From an uncultured Prevotella sp. (lineage in GTDB: Bacteria > Bacteroidota > Bacteroidia > Bacteroidales > Bacteroidaceae), in contig ONAR01000009.1 of the NCBI GenBank assembly GCA_900315835.1, positions 1-64,000 on the forward strand: a DNA stretch of 64,000 nucleotides, written 5' to 3'. The notes under the pieces were generated by a model. The model did no database searches, was not told where the DNA came from, and saw only the letters and a program-made list of their open reading frames with translations. A program made the position numbers and the translations under genes. This document shows, piece by piece, positions 7,573-16,095 of the stretch (positions are counted from its first letter, which is position 1; every line of letters starts with the position of its first letter).

Positions 7573-8967
7573 TTATTGTTCCTTCAAGATAGCCTTCTTC
7601 ACAGCCTCAGCCATCTGACCGGCACCCTTGATGGTCGGATGAATATGATCCTTCTGAATCATACCCTCTGTGCACTGGTAGGTCGAGTGGAAGTCGATGA
7701 GCTCAAGTTTGTTCTTCTTAGCGAGCTTCTTAATCATCGGGCAGATGTCGCGGGCGATGATGGAGTCCTGTATTGAGTTCTTCAGATTGGGACCGGGCAG
7801 CGGTGTGCAAAGGATGATACGCGGATGAGAAGGCCGTGCCTTGAGCGAGTCGATGAGCTGCTGCATGTCGTGGGTGAACTCGTTCTTGTATTTCCAGTTG
7901 AACGGCTTTGAGTCGTTGGTGCCGAGTTTGATGATGGCAATGTCGGGGTTAAAGCTCAACGCATCGCGCCAGGCGGCTTCCTTCATGTAGGGATAGTCAC
8001 CCTTGTTGAGCGCCGTACGCCGACCTACGCCGAAGTTCTTCACCACATAGCCGTTGCCTAACATTTGCTGCAGTTGGGCAGGATAACCGAAGAGGTCACG
8101 CATGAAGATACCAGAGCCGTCGGTGATGGAGTTGCCGATGCAAGCCACCCGCTTAGCGTCCGTCTGCGGTGTAGGCAGATAGTGCAGCCAGTTGTCAAGT
8201 TCCTGCAACAGTTGTACATGATACGGGAAGCTGTCGTGGTAGCCGAAGCCGTGACCGCCACGTGGAAAAGCATACATCGTGACGTCGTTGCCCACATGGT
8301 GCATGGCGGAATAATAAGCCACGCCATTGGTGAGGATCGGCACAACATCGTCATCGTTGGCAAGGAAGATGATGGTGGGCGGCACAGCGTGTTTACGCAC
8401 AGCCTTATCGGTAGAGAAACTGTCAATCACTGCCTGATTGTCTTTGTCTGCACCAAGGAAGTTGGTCACTGACCCATGATGGCTCTCTTTGTAGGTCATC
8501 GAGATAACGGGATAGAACAAAATGGAGAAAGCCGGACGGATGGCCATCGGTGCCAGGGTTGAGACGACAGAGGCGAGATGACCGCCAGCCGAGAAGCCCA
8601 TGATGCCGACATCATTGGCGTTGACATGCCAGGCCTGGGCGCTGTCGTGCGCCATCTGCATGGCGGCAAAGGCATCAGCCATAGGGATGCGGCGGTTGCC
8701 GTTGGGCATACGATACTTTAACACACCAACCGCAATGCCGCGTGCATTGAAATAAGGTGCCCAGTCGGTACCCTCGTGTTGCATGGCAAGATTTTGGTAG
8801 CCACCGCCAGGAAGGATGATGACCATACGGCCGGTGGCCTGCAGCGGCTGCGGCAAGAAGACGGTAAGGTTGGCCTCGCCATCGGGTGTGATGTTGACTT
8901 TGAACGAACGGGCACTCATGCCCACGCTCATCATTACAGCCAGAAATAGAATAAGATATTTACGCAT
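7573..8967 (-). CDS. Two-domain esterase: alpha/beta hydrolase plus SGNH/GDSL
   Basis: 464 residues from MRKYLILFLAVMMSVGMSA, a signal peptide; the longer upstream frame lacks one. Residues about 25-260 are an alpha/beta hydrolase of the BD-FAE/acetylxylan esterase kind: an oxyanion GGGY (LPGGGYQNLAMQHEG), nucleophile GFSAGGH, acid DDDVVP and histidine GGHGFGY. Residues about 280-464 are an SGNH hydrolase with GNSITDG (block I), GTNDSKP (block III) and the D-H pair in KDHIHPTIKG (block V). Both active sites look complete. Such pairs deacetylate or deferuloylate plant glycans outside the cytoplasm. Substrate is inferred only. Confidence 0.85.
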   Translation of the reverse strand: MRKYLILFLAVMMSVGMSARSFKVNITPDGEANLTVFLPQPLQATGRMVIILPGGGYQNLAMQHEGTDWAPYFNARGIAVGVLKYRMPNGNRRIPMADAFAAMQMAHDSAQAWHVNANDVGIMGFSAGGHLASVVSTLAPMAIRPAFSILFYPVISMTYKESHHGSVTNFLGADKDNQAVIDSFSTDKAVRKHAVPPTIIFLANDDDVVPILTNGVAYYSAMHHVGNDVTMYAFPRGGHGFGYHDSFPYHVQLLQELDNWLHYLPTPQTDAKRVACIGNSITDGSGIFMRDLFGYPAQLQQMLGNGYVVKNFGVGRRTALNKGDYPYMKEAAWRDALSFNPDIAIIKLGTNDSKPFNWKYKNEFTHDMQQLIDSLKARPSHPRIILCTPLPGPNLKNSIQDSIIARDICPMIKKLAKKNKLELIDFHSTYQCTEGMIQKDHIHPTIKGAGQMAEAVKKAILKEQ

Positions 8968-9026
8968 AATTAGAATAAAGGTAGTTAAAACAAATATCGA
9001 AACTTGTGGTTTTTCAAATGTTACTG

Positions 9027-9034
9027 CAAAGTTA
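9027..9034 (-). promoter_or_regulatory. -7 box for the esterase-phosphatase unit
   Basis: TAACTTTG on the minus strand, 60 bases before the esterase start, matches TAnnTTTG. The -33 element is unclear. Confidence 0.4.
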
Positions 9035-9105
9035 ACGTTTTTAAGCCGAACCCCGCAATGAATTGCCATAAAATTCGATACATATTATGATAGCTGCGAA
9101 ACGGC

Positions 9106-9495
9106 TTACAGGCGCTCACAGAACTCAATCTTCTCCTGATCGGGTCCCATGATGGTGAAGAAGCGCACGCCATGCTCCCAATAAGGCAGCTGACAGACGT
9201 GTCCCTCAAGCGGCTCATAGCCAGCGGCCTGGACCACGGGCAGGAGGTCATCGACATGCTTCACGTCAATGGAGATATGGTCGATGGCACCCACACGCAT
9301 GGTAGCTTCGCCGCTCTGCCACGTCTCAATCATGAGGTTGCCAAGCTGCAGAAAAGCCACGGCAACGCCGTCGTTGACCGTCTCATAGGCCACCGTGAAG
9401 CCGAGGGTCTGGAAGAACTCCTTCGTCTTCTTGATATCATTGGTCGGAATACCGATATGCTGCACACCGGTGCAGAAAGATGAAATGTTTGCCAT
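9106..9495 (-). CDS. VOC superfamily protein (glyoxalase/epimerase-like)
   Basis: 129 residues forming two beta-alpha-beta-beta-beta modules. Likely metal ligands are the His in VQHIGIP, the Glu in NLMIETW, the His in IDHISIDV and the Glu in KIEFCERL, the usual four positions of glyoxalase I-like proteins. Members include lactoylglutathione lyases, methylmalonyl-CoA epimerases and dioxygenases; the substrate cannot be told from the sequence. It lies 34 bases downstream of the sugar transporter on the same strand, so a role with sugar metabolism (for example methylglyoxal handling) is possible. Confidence 0.75.
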   Translation of the reverse strand: MANISSFCTGVQHIGIPTNDIKKTKEFFQTLGFTVAYETVNDGVAVAFLQLGNLMIETWQSGEATMRVGAIDHISIDVKHVDDLLPVVQAAGYEPLEGHVCQLPYWEHGVRFFTIMGPDQEKIEFCERL

Positions 9496-9529
9496 AATAA
9501 AATGTAATTATAAGATGAACATTACGCGT

Positions 9530-10855
9530 TCACGCCTCAGCCACGAGGTCCTGTTGACGCGGCTTGTAGCCCCATAAGCCATAGGCGAGCATCACGAGCT
9601 CACACACCACGCAGATAATCCACGTGTAGTGCCACGACCCGGCCATATCGGCGCAGAATCCCTGGATGACGGGGAATACGGCACCGCCGAACACCCCCAT
9701 CATAAACACGCCGGAAGCCTTAGAGGTGTAGGCGCCGAGGCCTTGGGTGGAAAGCGTGAAGATGCAACTCCACATCACACTATGGAACAGTCCGACAGCG
9801 CACAGTGCCCAGAGGTTTTCTGCCGACATGGAATAGCAGATGAGCGCCGTGGCGCAGATGGTGGTCACGATGAGCACCTTGCGCGGATTGAAGTTGGGAA
9901 AGAAGGTGGATACAAAGCGCCCGACCAAGAAGCCGCCCCAGTAGAGGGTAGCCAACAGGGCGGGAATGCCCATGTCCATACCGCCGATGACGAGCCGACT
10001 GTGGCCGAAGAAAGTCAATGCGCCATCTTCGTTTGCCAGCTCCATGGCGTGTAGGTTGATGTTGGAGCCAATGCTCACCTCGGTTCCCACGTAGAAGAAG
10101 ATGGCGATGACACCGAGCGTGAGGTGGCGGAACGACCAGATGGAGCGCGCCAGCTTACGGCCGCCCTCAGCGCGTGTGGCTGAGAGGTCGGGCAGCGTCA
10201 CCTTAGCCGAAGTCCAGGTCACCACAACGATGATGGTGGCCAGAATGAGGAACGGCACCAGCAACTGCGAGGCCTGCACACTGTCGAGCGACACACCCGA
10301 GAAGATGACCATTGTCACGAAGAACGGAGCAATCGTGGTACCGAACGAGTTGACGGCCGTAACGATGTTCAGTCGCTGTGCCGGACGCGTACCGGGCAGG
10401 TCATAGGCCGACACATAAGGGTTGATGACCACTTGCAGGATGGCTGCCGACGTACCCATGCAGAACGACCCTATCAGGAACACGAGATAGCCCCAGGGCA
10501 CGCTGCCGCCCGCGTAGTGGAAACGGACGTCGCCCCAGTTGACGACGATGACCGATGACAAGGTGTAGAGCAGCAGGCCGGCCACCATAAAGAGTAAGGC
10601 CCTGACCATCGTCACCTGATAGCCGCGGGCGTCAATCCACTTGCCTGCCAAAGGCGAGTTGAGCAGATAACCAAGGAAGAAGAACAGCGAGATAAGGGTG
10701 GTGAACGTATTGCTCATGTCGCCCGCATCGCTGAGGAAGGCTATCTTAAGCGGACCTTGGAACTGTCCGTTGATGGTGGTCAGAAACCCCACCAGGAAGT
10801 AGAGGAAGGTCAGGAACACGAAGGGAAACACCCCTGGTGATTTTTTTGCTGTCAT
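9530..10855 (-). CDS. FHS-family (FucP-like) sugar MFS transporter
   Basis: About 441 residues from MTAKKSPGVF (an in-frame ATG six codons upstream is less likely). Twelve membrane segments can be traced, beginning FPFVFLTFLYFLVGFLTTIN, the pattern of fucose/glucose/galactose:H+ symporters. The AGKWIDARGY loop is the usual MFS loop 2-3. It sits downstream of a mannitol-2-dehydrogenase-like gene on the same strand and next to a LacI regulator, so a polyol, fructose or similar hexose is a reasonable cargo. That is inference from context. Confidence 0.8.
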   Translation of the reverse strand: MTAKKSPGVFPFVFLTFLYFLVGFLTTINGQFQGPLKIAFLSDAGDMSNTFTTLISLFFFLGYLLNSPLAGKWIDARGYQVTMVRALLFMVAGLLLYTLSSVIVVNWGDVRFHYAGGSVPWGYLVFLIGSFCMGTSAAILQVVINPYVSAYDLPGTRPAQRLNIVTAVNSFGTTIAPFFVTMVIFSGVSLDSVQASQLLVPFLILATIIVVVTWTSAKVTLPDLSATRAEGGRKLARSIWSFRHLTLGVIAIFFYVGTEVSIGSNINLHAMELANEDGALTFFGHSRLVIGGMDMGIPALLATLYWGGFLVGRFVSTFFPNFNPRKVLIVTTICATALICYSMSAENLWALCAVGLFHSVMWSCIFTLSTQGLGAYTSKASGVFMMGVFGGAVFPVIQGFCADMAGSWHYTWIICVVCELVMLAYGLWGYKPRQQDLVAEA

Positions 10856-10876
10856 AATTAGAATTGATTTCAAAGC

Positions 10877-10908
10877 GCCACCCCAGGCACCGGGTGCCCG
10901 GGAGTGGC
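10877..10908. other. Intercistronic hairpin
   Basis: GCCAC-CCC-AGGCACC pairs with GGTGCC-CGG-GAGTGGC with small bulges and almost no loop. It lies between the dehydrogenase stop and the transporter start. No T-run follows, so it may be a processing or mRNA-stabilising structure rather than a terminator. Confidence 0.4.
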
Positions 10909-10949
10909 ATTGTACTGTTCTGAAAAATGCAGTGCAGCATCACGAGGCG

Positions 10950-12392
10950 TTACAGCAGCCCCTCAAGTGTCTTCATGGCGCCATTGGCTTTGATTGCCTC
11001 CACGTAGCCTAAGTACTGCTTGACGAAGGCTTGCGACTGGCGCAGGTCGGTGCTCTGGAACGGCGAGATGTGGAGGAAGGCCACGGCATCATCGCTGTTG
11101 ATCACCTTCCAGTCGTCGGCTGTCAGCCACGGATCGTCGACCTTGAAGTCCTGACCCTTGTCATCGGTATGATATTTCAGATAGTGGCGGTAAGCAGCGA
11201 AGAGGTAGGTCACACGCGTCAGGTCCTTGCCGTCGCGTACCATCTTCTCGAGGTTCGGCATGACATAGACAGGGAACTTCGAGGCGCCGTCGAAGCAGAG
11301 GCGGGCAATCTGGTCAGACACGGTCTTATTGGCGAAACGCTCGATAAGTGTCTTCTTGTAAAGCTCCAGGTCGGTATCCTTTGGAGCGGGCACATACGGC
11401 GTAATATCCTTATCCATAAATGTGCGCACAAACTTCACGATACGCGGGTCGGCCATAGCATGGTCCACCTTGCGGTAGCCGCTGAGGAACGACGGATAAG
11501 AGAGCAGCGTATGGCTGGCGTTGAGCAGCGAGAGCTTCATGTTCTCGAAAGCCGTCACATCATCGGTGAACTGCACACCGACATCCTCCCAGCGTGGGCG
11601 TCCGGCAGCAAAGTTATCCTCGACCACCCACTGGATGAAGTCCTCGGTATAGACGGGGCATTGGTCGTTGGTGCCATTGCGCTCGTTCAGCCGTTTGATG
11701 TCCTCGGGCTTCGTAGCCGGAGTGATGCGGTCAACCATCGAGTTGGGGAAGGTCACGTTCTTCTCCACCCACTCATAGAGCGCCTTGTCCTGGGCCTTAA
11801 AGAAGGTGGTAAACGAGCGGCGGGCGGTATCACCGTTATGCTGCAGGTTATCGCAAGAGAGGATGGTGATGGGGCCGGCATCGGCGCTGATACGACGGCG
11901 CAAGCCCTCAGCCACATAGCCGAAAGCGGTAACCGGGTGCTCGGGGTCCTGCAGATCGTGCTTCACCATATCGTCGTCGAGCTTGAACTCACCCGTCTGG
12001 CGGTCCTGATTGTAGCCGCCCTCGGTGATGGTCATGGTGATAATCTTCACCGCGGGGTCAGCAATCTTGTTGAGGATGCCCTCGGGATCCTTGATGCCCC
12101 AGTGCAACTCCACGAGCGAGCCGATAAGCCAGGCCTGGTCGCGACCGTCGCGACCGCATACCGTCAGCGTATATTCGCCGTCCTGATTCTTCAGTGCGGT
12201 GTAGAGGCGCTCGTCCTGCGGCAGTATCATCGCGCCACAGATGCCCCAGTGGCACTGGTCGTGATGGTGCTCAAGCAGCAGGTTGGTCATATACTCAAGA
12301 TGTGCGCGGTGGAAGTTGCCCACACCAAAATGGATGATACCCGGGGTTACTACCTTACGATTGTAGGTGAAAGTGTTTACGTTCTTGTTCAT
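10950..12392 (-). CDS. Mannitol 2-dehydrogenase family oxidoreductase
   Basis: 480 residues, the usual length of the long-chain polyol dehydrogenase family. The N-terminal Rossmann region carries IIHFGVGNFHRAHLEYM. The centre has TITEGGYNQD, FPNSMVDRITPATKP and VGVQFTDDVT, and the catalytic K-x4-N-x2-H set is in MKLSLLNASH. It resembles mannitol 2-dehydrogenase (mannitol + NAD to fructose) more than fructuronate reductase UxuB, though UxuB is a close relative and cannot be excluded. It forms a unit with the FHS transporter and VOC gene and is divergent from a LacI regulator with palindromic sites between them. Confidence 0.8.
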   Translation of the reverse strand: MNKNVNTFTYNRKVVTPGIIHFGVGNFHRAHLEYMTNLLLEHHHDQCHWGICGAMILPQDERLYTALKNQDGEYTLTVCGRDGRDQAWLIGSLVELHWGIKDPEGILNKIADPAVKIITMTITEGGYNQDRQTGEFKLDDDMVKHDLQDPEHPVTAFGYVAEGLRRRISADAGPITILSCDNLQHNGDTARRSFTTFFKAQDKALYEWVEKNVTFPNSMVDRITPATKPEDIKRLNERNGTNDQCPVYTEDFIQWVVEDNFAAGRPRWEDVGVQFTDDVTAFENMKLSLLNASHTLLSYPSFLSGYRKVDHAMADPRIVKFVRTFMDKDITPYVPAPKDTDLELYKKTLIERFANKTVSDQIARLCFDGASKFPVYVMPNLEKMVRDGKDLTRVTYLFAAYRHYLKYHTDDKGQDFKVDDPWLTADDWKVINSDDAVAFLHISPFQSTDLRQSQAFVKQYLGYVEAIKANGAMKTLEGLL

Positions 12393-12431
12393 AATGGTTT
12401 TATTAAATTAGGATTTGGTTATTACTGTGCA

Positions 12432-12439
12432 CAAATATA
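12432..12439 (-). promoter_or_regulatory. -7 box for the dehydrogenase-transporter unit
   Basis: TATATTTG on the minus strand, 39 bases before the start codon, fits TAnnTTTG. The -33 element is not obvious, which would suit a regulated promoter. Confidence 0.45.
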
Positions 12440-12487
12440 AACAAGATTTCTCAACATTTGCATTCATGTTGAACTAAGAATTTATGA

Positions 12488-12528
12488 AAACGTTTCTGCA
12501 AACGTTTGAAAAAATAATAACGTTTGCA
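12488..12528. promoter_or_regulatory. Three AAACGTTT-type LacI-family operator candidates
   Basis: AAACGTTT occurs at 12488-12495 and again inside TGCAAACGTTTGAA (12498-12510). A third copy, TAACGTTTGCAG, lies at 12518-12529. The CG-centred palindrome with flanking TGCA is typical of LacI-family operators. Centres are 12 and 18 bp apart. They lie between the divergent dehydrogenase and LacI genes. Confidence 0.65.
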
Positions 12529-12644
12529 GGCGAGGGCAAAAACAATGGAAACCGCGCTCAATAAACGTCAAAAAGCTACTTGAAAGCACCTTAACCAAAG
12601 GTTAAAAAAGCTATAAGGGGTTTCTCTTTTTATAAAAAGATATT

Positions 12645-12652
12645 TACCTTTG
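12645..12652 (+). promoter_or_regulatory. -7 box for the LacI-family gene
   Basis: TACCTTTG, 23 bases before the start codon, with TTTC at 12621-12624 twenty bases upstream in the -33 position. Confidence 0.5.
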
Positions 12653-12675
12653 CAGTTGAGCATCAAAACCGAACT

Positions 12676-13680
12676 ATGAGATTTGTTACGATTAAAGATA
12701 TTGCACGTGCGCTGGACCTAAGTGTTTCGACCGTAAGTCGCGCGTTGAACGACGACAACAACATCCGCCAGGAGACAAGACAAAAGGTGTTGGCCACAGC
12801 TAAACAAATGGGTTACATGAAGAGTCCGGTTGCCATGAACCTGAAATTCGGCTACACGAAGACTATCGGCGTCATCGTACCGGAGATGACTACGCCCTAT
12901 GCCTCACTCGTCATCGACGGCATTCAGAACGTCTGCTACGCCAATCACTATAAAGTCGTCATAGCGTCGTCGGGTGAAGATGCCGAGAAAGAACGGCAGT
13001 CCATTGAGATCATGTACCAGTTTATGGTCGACGGCATCATTGCCTGCCGCACCGACAACCGGCAGAACCACGACCTCTATCAGAGCATTCTCGACCGAAA
13101 GATGCCGCTGGTGCTCTACGACCGGCTGTCGCCCGACCTCGATGCGCCCCATGTGGGCATCGACGACGAGACCAAGGCTTTCTTCCTCATCGACCATCTC
13201 ATACGCAAGGGGCGGAAGCGCATCGCCTTCATTGGCATTGACCCGAATATCGTCTTTAATGCGCAAAAACGCTACAACGGCTACAGCATGGCCCTTGAGC
13301 GGCACCATATTACACCCGACCCCGACCTCGTGGTCTGGGCCAACGGCATGAGCTACAGCGACGGTGGCGTCGCCATCGACCGTCTGCTCGGCAAGTCAAT
13401 CGATGCCGTCTTCGCTTTCACCGACACACTGGCCATCGGCGCCATGAACCGCCTGACATCGATGGGGCGCCGCGTGCCTGAGGACATTGCCGTGGCCGGA
13501 TTCTCAGGAACGATTATCAGCTCCATCGTCAATCCACAGCTCACGACAGTAGAGCCGCCGCAATACGCCATCGGCCAGACGGCAGCGCGTCTGGTGTTGG
13601 ACCTCATCAACGGCAAACAACCCGAGAAGAAGGAAGTGACGCTTGACGCCGAGATTATCTATCGGAAGAGCACCGAATAA
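12676..13680 (+). CDS. LacI-family transcriptional regulator
   Basis: 334 residues. The N-terminal helix-turn-helix (TIKDIARALDLSVSTVSRAL) and hinge helix precede a periplasmic-binding-like effector domain starting TKTIGVIVPEMTTPYASLV. It is the size and layout of CcpA/GalR-type regulators. It is divergent from the mannitol-dehydrogenase/transporter unit, and three palindromic sites lie in the shared 283-bp gap, so it most likely controls that unit and itself. The effector is unknown; a polyol or fructose derivative is a guess from context. Confidence 0.9.
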   Translation: MRFVTIKDIARALDLSVSTVSRALNDDNNIRQETRQKVLATAKQMGYMKSPVAMNLKFGYTKTIGVIVPEMTTPYASLVIDGIQNVCYANHYKVVIASSGEDAEKERQSIEIMYQFMVDGIIACRTDNRQNHDLYQSILDRKMPLVLYDRLSPDLDAPHVGIDDETKAFFLIDHLIRKGRKRIAFIGIDPNIVFNAQKRYNGYSMALERHHITPDPDLVVWANGMSYSDGGVAIDRLLGKSIDAVFAFTDTLAIGAMNRLTSMGRRVPEDIAVAGFSGTIISSIVNPQLTTVEPPQYAIGQTAARLVLDLINGKQPEKKEVTLDAEIIYRKSTE

Positions 13681-13707
13681 ACCTGATGCTTATTCCGCAA
13701 CATACAC

Positions 13708-13758
13708 AAAGCCACACCATTCAATGAGGAGATGGCCCCAATGAATGCTGTGGCTTTT
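13708..13758 (+). terminator. Terminator after the LacI-family gene
   Basis: AAAGCCACA and TGTGGCTTTT pair, and CATTCA/TGAATG extends the stem after one mismatch. The stem ends in TTTT and AAAG on the two strands, so it could act in both directions between two convergent genes. Confidence 0.65.
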
Positions 13759-13805
13759 ATGGTTAATAATGGCTTCTGTGCGGGCGTCAATTACGCCGGT
13801 GCAGT

Positions 13806-14435
13806 TTATTTGAACTTATCGCCCGACTTCCACGCATTACCCACTACGTCGCCGATGATGCGGTAGGTGTTGTTGACGGGGTCGAAAGCCACGGGCTGCA
13901 GCTTACCGAGGTCGATATTGCCCTCGGCATCGAGCACTTCCTTGGCAGCGCTGGTGTTGACCACGCGACCGACAAGCACGCCATTTTCGAAACGCTCAAC
14001 CACACACTCCAACGTGACCGGATACTGGTCGATGATGGGTGCGTCTACGTTGGGCGACTTGTGCGCAGTGAAGCCCACACGCGCCACCTTATCTTTCACC
14101 TCGCGGGCACTCACCTCACCGAAGTAGTCGCTCTCGGCAACGGTGGCCTTGGTGGCGAAGCTCATGGTGAAGGCCTTCTTCAGTTGCAGGTTCTCAGTGG
14201 TCTGGTGGTCGGACAGGTGAATCTTCACCTTGTCGCCCGCGCACTGACATCCCCATGCCGCCATCATCACGTCGGGATTGTCGTGGGCGTCATACGTGGC
14301 AATCATGATGGCAGGCTCGGGTGCCACAAACATCATCGCGCCGAAATTGCTGCGGCCTTCCACCGCTTTCGGTTCCTGGGCCATAAGGCAGCCCGCGCAA
14401 AGCAACATCAGGGCAGTAGAAATAATCTTCTTCAT
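13806..14435 (-). CDS. Exported flavin-reductase-like protein
   Basis: 209 residues from MKKIISTALMLLCAGCLMAQ, which reads as a signal peptide cut after CLMA; a start four codons upstream is possible. The body fits the flavin reductase-like FMN-binding split barrel: AIMIATYDAHDNPDVMMAAW at about 45-64, then HLSDHQTTENLQLKKAFTMS and SDYFGEVS. Usual homologues (flavoredoxin, FlaRed) are cytoplasmic, so a leader is unusual. It precedes no gene on its strand closely but lies next to the flavodiiron/rubredoxin pair. Whether it binds flavin outside the cytoplasm is unknown. Confidence 0.65.
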   Translation of the reverse strand: MKKIISTALMLLCAGCLMAQEPKAVEGRSNFGAMMFVAPEPAIMIATYDAHDNPDVMMAAWGCQCAGDKVKIHLSDHQTTENLQLKKAFTMSFATKATVAESDYFGEVSAREVKDKVARVGFTAHKSPNVDAPIIDQYPVTLECVVERFENGVLVGRVVNTSAAKEVLDAEGNIDLGKLQPVAFDPVNNTYRIIGDVVGNAWKSGDKFK

Positions 14436-14548
14436 AATTTTAAACATATCCGGCCCTCTCCAAGAAAGGGCCGGAACTATAATTCACATTTACTCCAATT
14501 GAGTTTCTACTCCAATCGGGACTTTATTTTATAATTATTGTAATCATT

Positions 14549-14582
14549 CCCCTCCCCTTCGGGGAGGGGTTAGGGGTGAGGC
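14549..14582. repeat. REP-like hairpin element
   Basis: CCCCTCCCC-TTC-GGGGAGGGG (14549-14569), a perfect 9-bp stem, is followed by TTAGGGGTGAGGC. Its reverse complement begins GCCTCACCCC and so resembles the element at 3551-3611. It lies just past the stop of the flavodiiron gene (minus strand) and may end that transcript. Confidence 0.55.
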
Positions 14583-14584
14583 TT

Positions 14585-15766
14585 TTAACTTACTACTTTC
14601 CTCCCCCACTCCTTGCACAGCTCCTCTGCGTCAGCATCGGGTGCCCACTTCACTTTCAGCGGGTCGGCGATGATGGTGAAGCCGGCTTCCTCGAGACGTT
14701 GCTGGATGCGCTTCTCGCCGCCGCCACCCCAACCGATGGAGCCGAAGGCAGCCGCTTTCTTATTCTTGAAGCGCATACCGTGGATGAGCTCCAAGATGCC
14801 GGCGATGGCGAAGGTGATGCCCATGTTAACCGTCGGCGAGCCGACGAGGATGGTCTTTGAGCGGAACACCTCGAGCAGGATGTCGTTCTTATCATCCTTC
14901 ACGGCGTTCATCAGCACCACGCGCACCGTAGGATCCTGTTGCTGGATGCCCTCGGCAATGGCCTCAGCCATGTGGCGCGTAGCCTGCCACATCGTGTCGT
15001 AGATGATGGTGATCTGGTTCTCCTGATAGTCGCTGTCCCACTGCTGATAACACTTGATGATATCGGCGATGCGGTCGCGCCACACCACGCCGTGCGACGT
15101 GGCGATGTACTTCAGCGGCAGGTTCATGGCAACAAGCTCGTCGATCTTCTTCTTCACCATATTATTATAGAGGTTGAGGATGTTGGCATAGTATTTCTCA
15201 GCCTCACGGAAGAGGTCGCGCTGGTTCACCGTGTCGTCGAAGAGGCTCTCGGTGGCGTAGTGCTGTCCAAAGACGTCGTTGGAGAAGAGAATCTGCTCAT
15301 CGTCGGCGTAAGTCATCATCGTGTCGGGCCAATGGCACATCGGTGCCTCGATGAAGTGAAGTGTGTTGGCACCCACATTGAGCGTGTCACCAGTCTTCAC
15401 GTTGACGAAATTCCAGTCCTTATGATACAGACCACGCAGAATCATCTCACCCTTCTTCGTGCAGTAGATGGGCGTGTCGGGTATCTCGGCCATCAGTGCG
15501 GGCAGCGCACCGCTGTGGTCGTTCTCGTTGTGGTTCATCACAATGAAGTCGATATCCTTCAGGTCAATCTCCTCTTTCAGATGGGCGACAAACTCGTGGT
15601 CGTAGGGCGTCCACACCGTGTCGATAAGCACATTCTTCTTATCGCGCAGCAGGTAAGCGTTGTAGCTTGAGCCGAAATGAGTGGACAACTCATCGCCATG
15701 GAAGTGTTTCAGCTCCCAGTCGATTTTGCCCACCCATGTCACCTTGTCGGTCAGTCTCTTTGCCAT
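14585..15766 (-). CDS. A-type flavoprotein (flavodiiron protein, FprA-like)
   Basis: 393 residues. The N-terminal metallo-beta-lactamase-like domain has the diiron motif HNENDHSG (the family H-x-E-x-D-H), then CHWPDTMMTY and SHGVVWRD. From about 250 a flavodoxin domain follows (ITIIYDTMWQATRHMAEAI, GSPTVNMG, GSIGWGGGGEKR). This is the two-domain class A layout. These cytoplasmic enzymes reduce O2 to water or NO to N2O with electrons from rubredoxin, protecting anaerobes. The rubredoxin gene ends three bases upstream, which supports that electron path. Confidence 0.92.
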   Translation of the reverse strand: MAKRLTDKVTWVGKIDWELKHFHGDELSTHFGSSYNAYLLRDKKNVLIDTVWTPYDHEFVAHLKEEIDLKDIDFIVMNHNENDHSGALPALMAEIPDTPIYCTKKGEMILRGLYHKDWNFVNVKTGDTLNVGANTLHFIEAPMCHWPDTMMTYADDEQILFSNDVFGQHYATESLFDDTVNQRDLFREAEKYYANILNLYNNMVKKKIDELVAMNLPLKYIATSHGVVWRDRIADIIKCYQQWDSDYQENQITIIYDTMWQATRHMAEAIAEGIQQQDPTVRVVLMNAVKDDKNDILLEVFRSKTILVGSPTVNMGITFAIAGILELIHGMRFKNKKAAAFGSIGWGGGGEKRIQQRLEEAGFTIIADPLKVKWAPDADAEELCKEWGRKVVS

Positions 15767-15769
15767 GGC

Positions 15770-15934
15770 TTACTCCTCCACGGGTGAGAAATCCTCCTTG
15801 CCTACACCGCATTCGGGGCAAGTCCAGTCATCGGGTAGGTCCTCAAAGGCCGTTCCGGGTTGAATACCATTATCGGGATCACCTACTGCGGGGTCGTAGA
15901 CCCAACCGCATACATTGCATTCGTACTTTTTCAT
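15770..15934 (-). CDS. Rubredoxin
   Basis: 54 residues, [19 protein letters not shown] onward, with the Fe(Cys)4 pairs CNVC (6-9) and CPEC near residue 39-42 and the aromatic core Y/W residues of the family. It is a cytoplasmic one-electron carrier. It is the first gene of a two-gene operon with the flavodiiron protein, three bases apart, and is its probable electron donor. Confidence 0.93.
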   Translation of the reverse strand: MKKYECNVCGWVYDPAVGDPDNGIQPGTAFEDLPDDWTCPECGVGKEDFSPVEE

Positions 15935-15984
15935 AATGTAGAAATTAAATTAATTACAAATTCTATCTATAAGATATCTGCACG

Positions 15985-15992
15985 CAAAGATA
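15985..15992 (-). promoter_or_regulatory. -7 box for the rubredoxin-flavodiiron operon
   Basis: TATCTTTG on the minus strand, 50 bases before the rubredoxin start, matches TAnnTTTG. Confidence 0.5.
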
Positions 15993-16095
15993 AGCTAATT
16001 TATTGAGATTACATCATAATTGGCCATAAAAATTAAGCTACCCCGCCAATTCTTCGCTGCCGAATACTGCCAGCCGAAGCCTCGTCAGCCCCATT

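Noticed and set aside
10950-12392. Fructuronate reductase UxuB
   Set aside because: The FPNSMVDRITP and VGVQFTDDVT segments are closer to mannitol 2-dehydrogenases, and a FucP-like transporter rather than a hexuronate one is adjacent; UxuB stays possible.
11031-12440. 469-codon open frame opposite the mannitol-dehydrogenase-like gene
   Set aside because: It is a shadow of the real gene and shows no domain.
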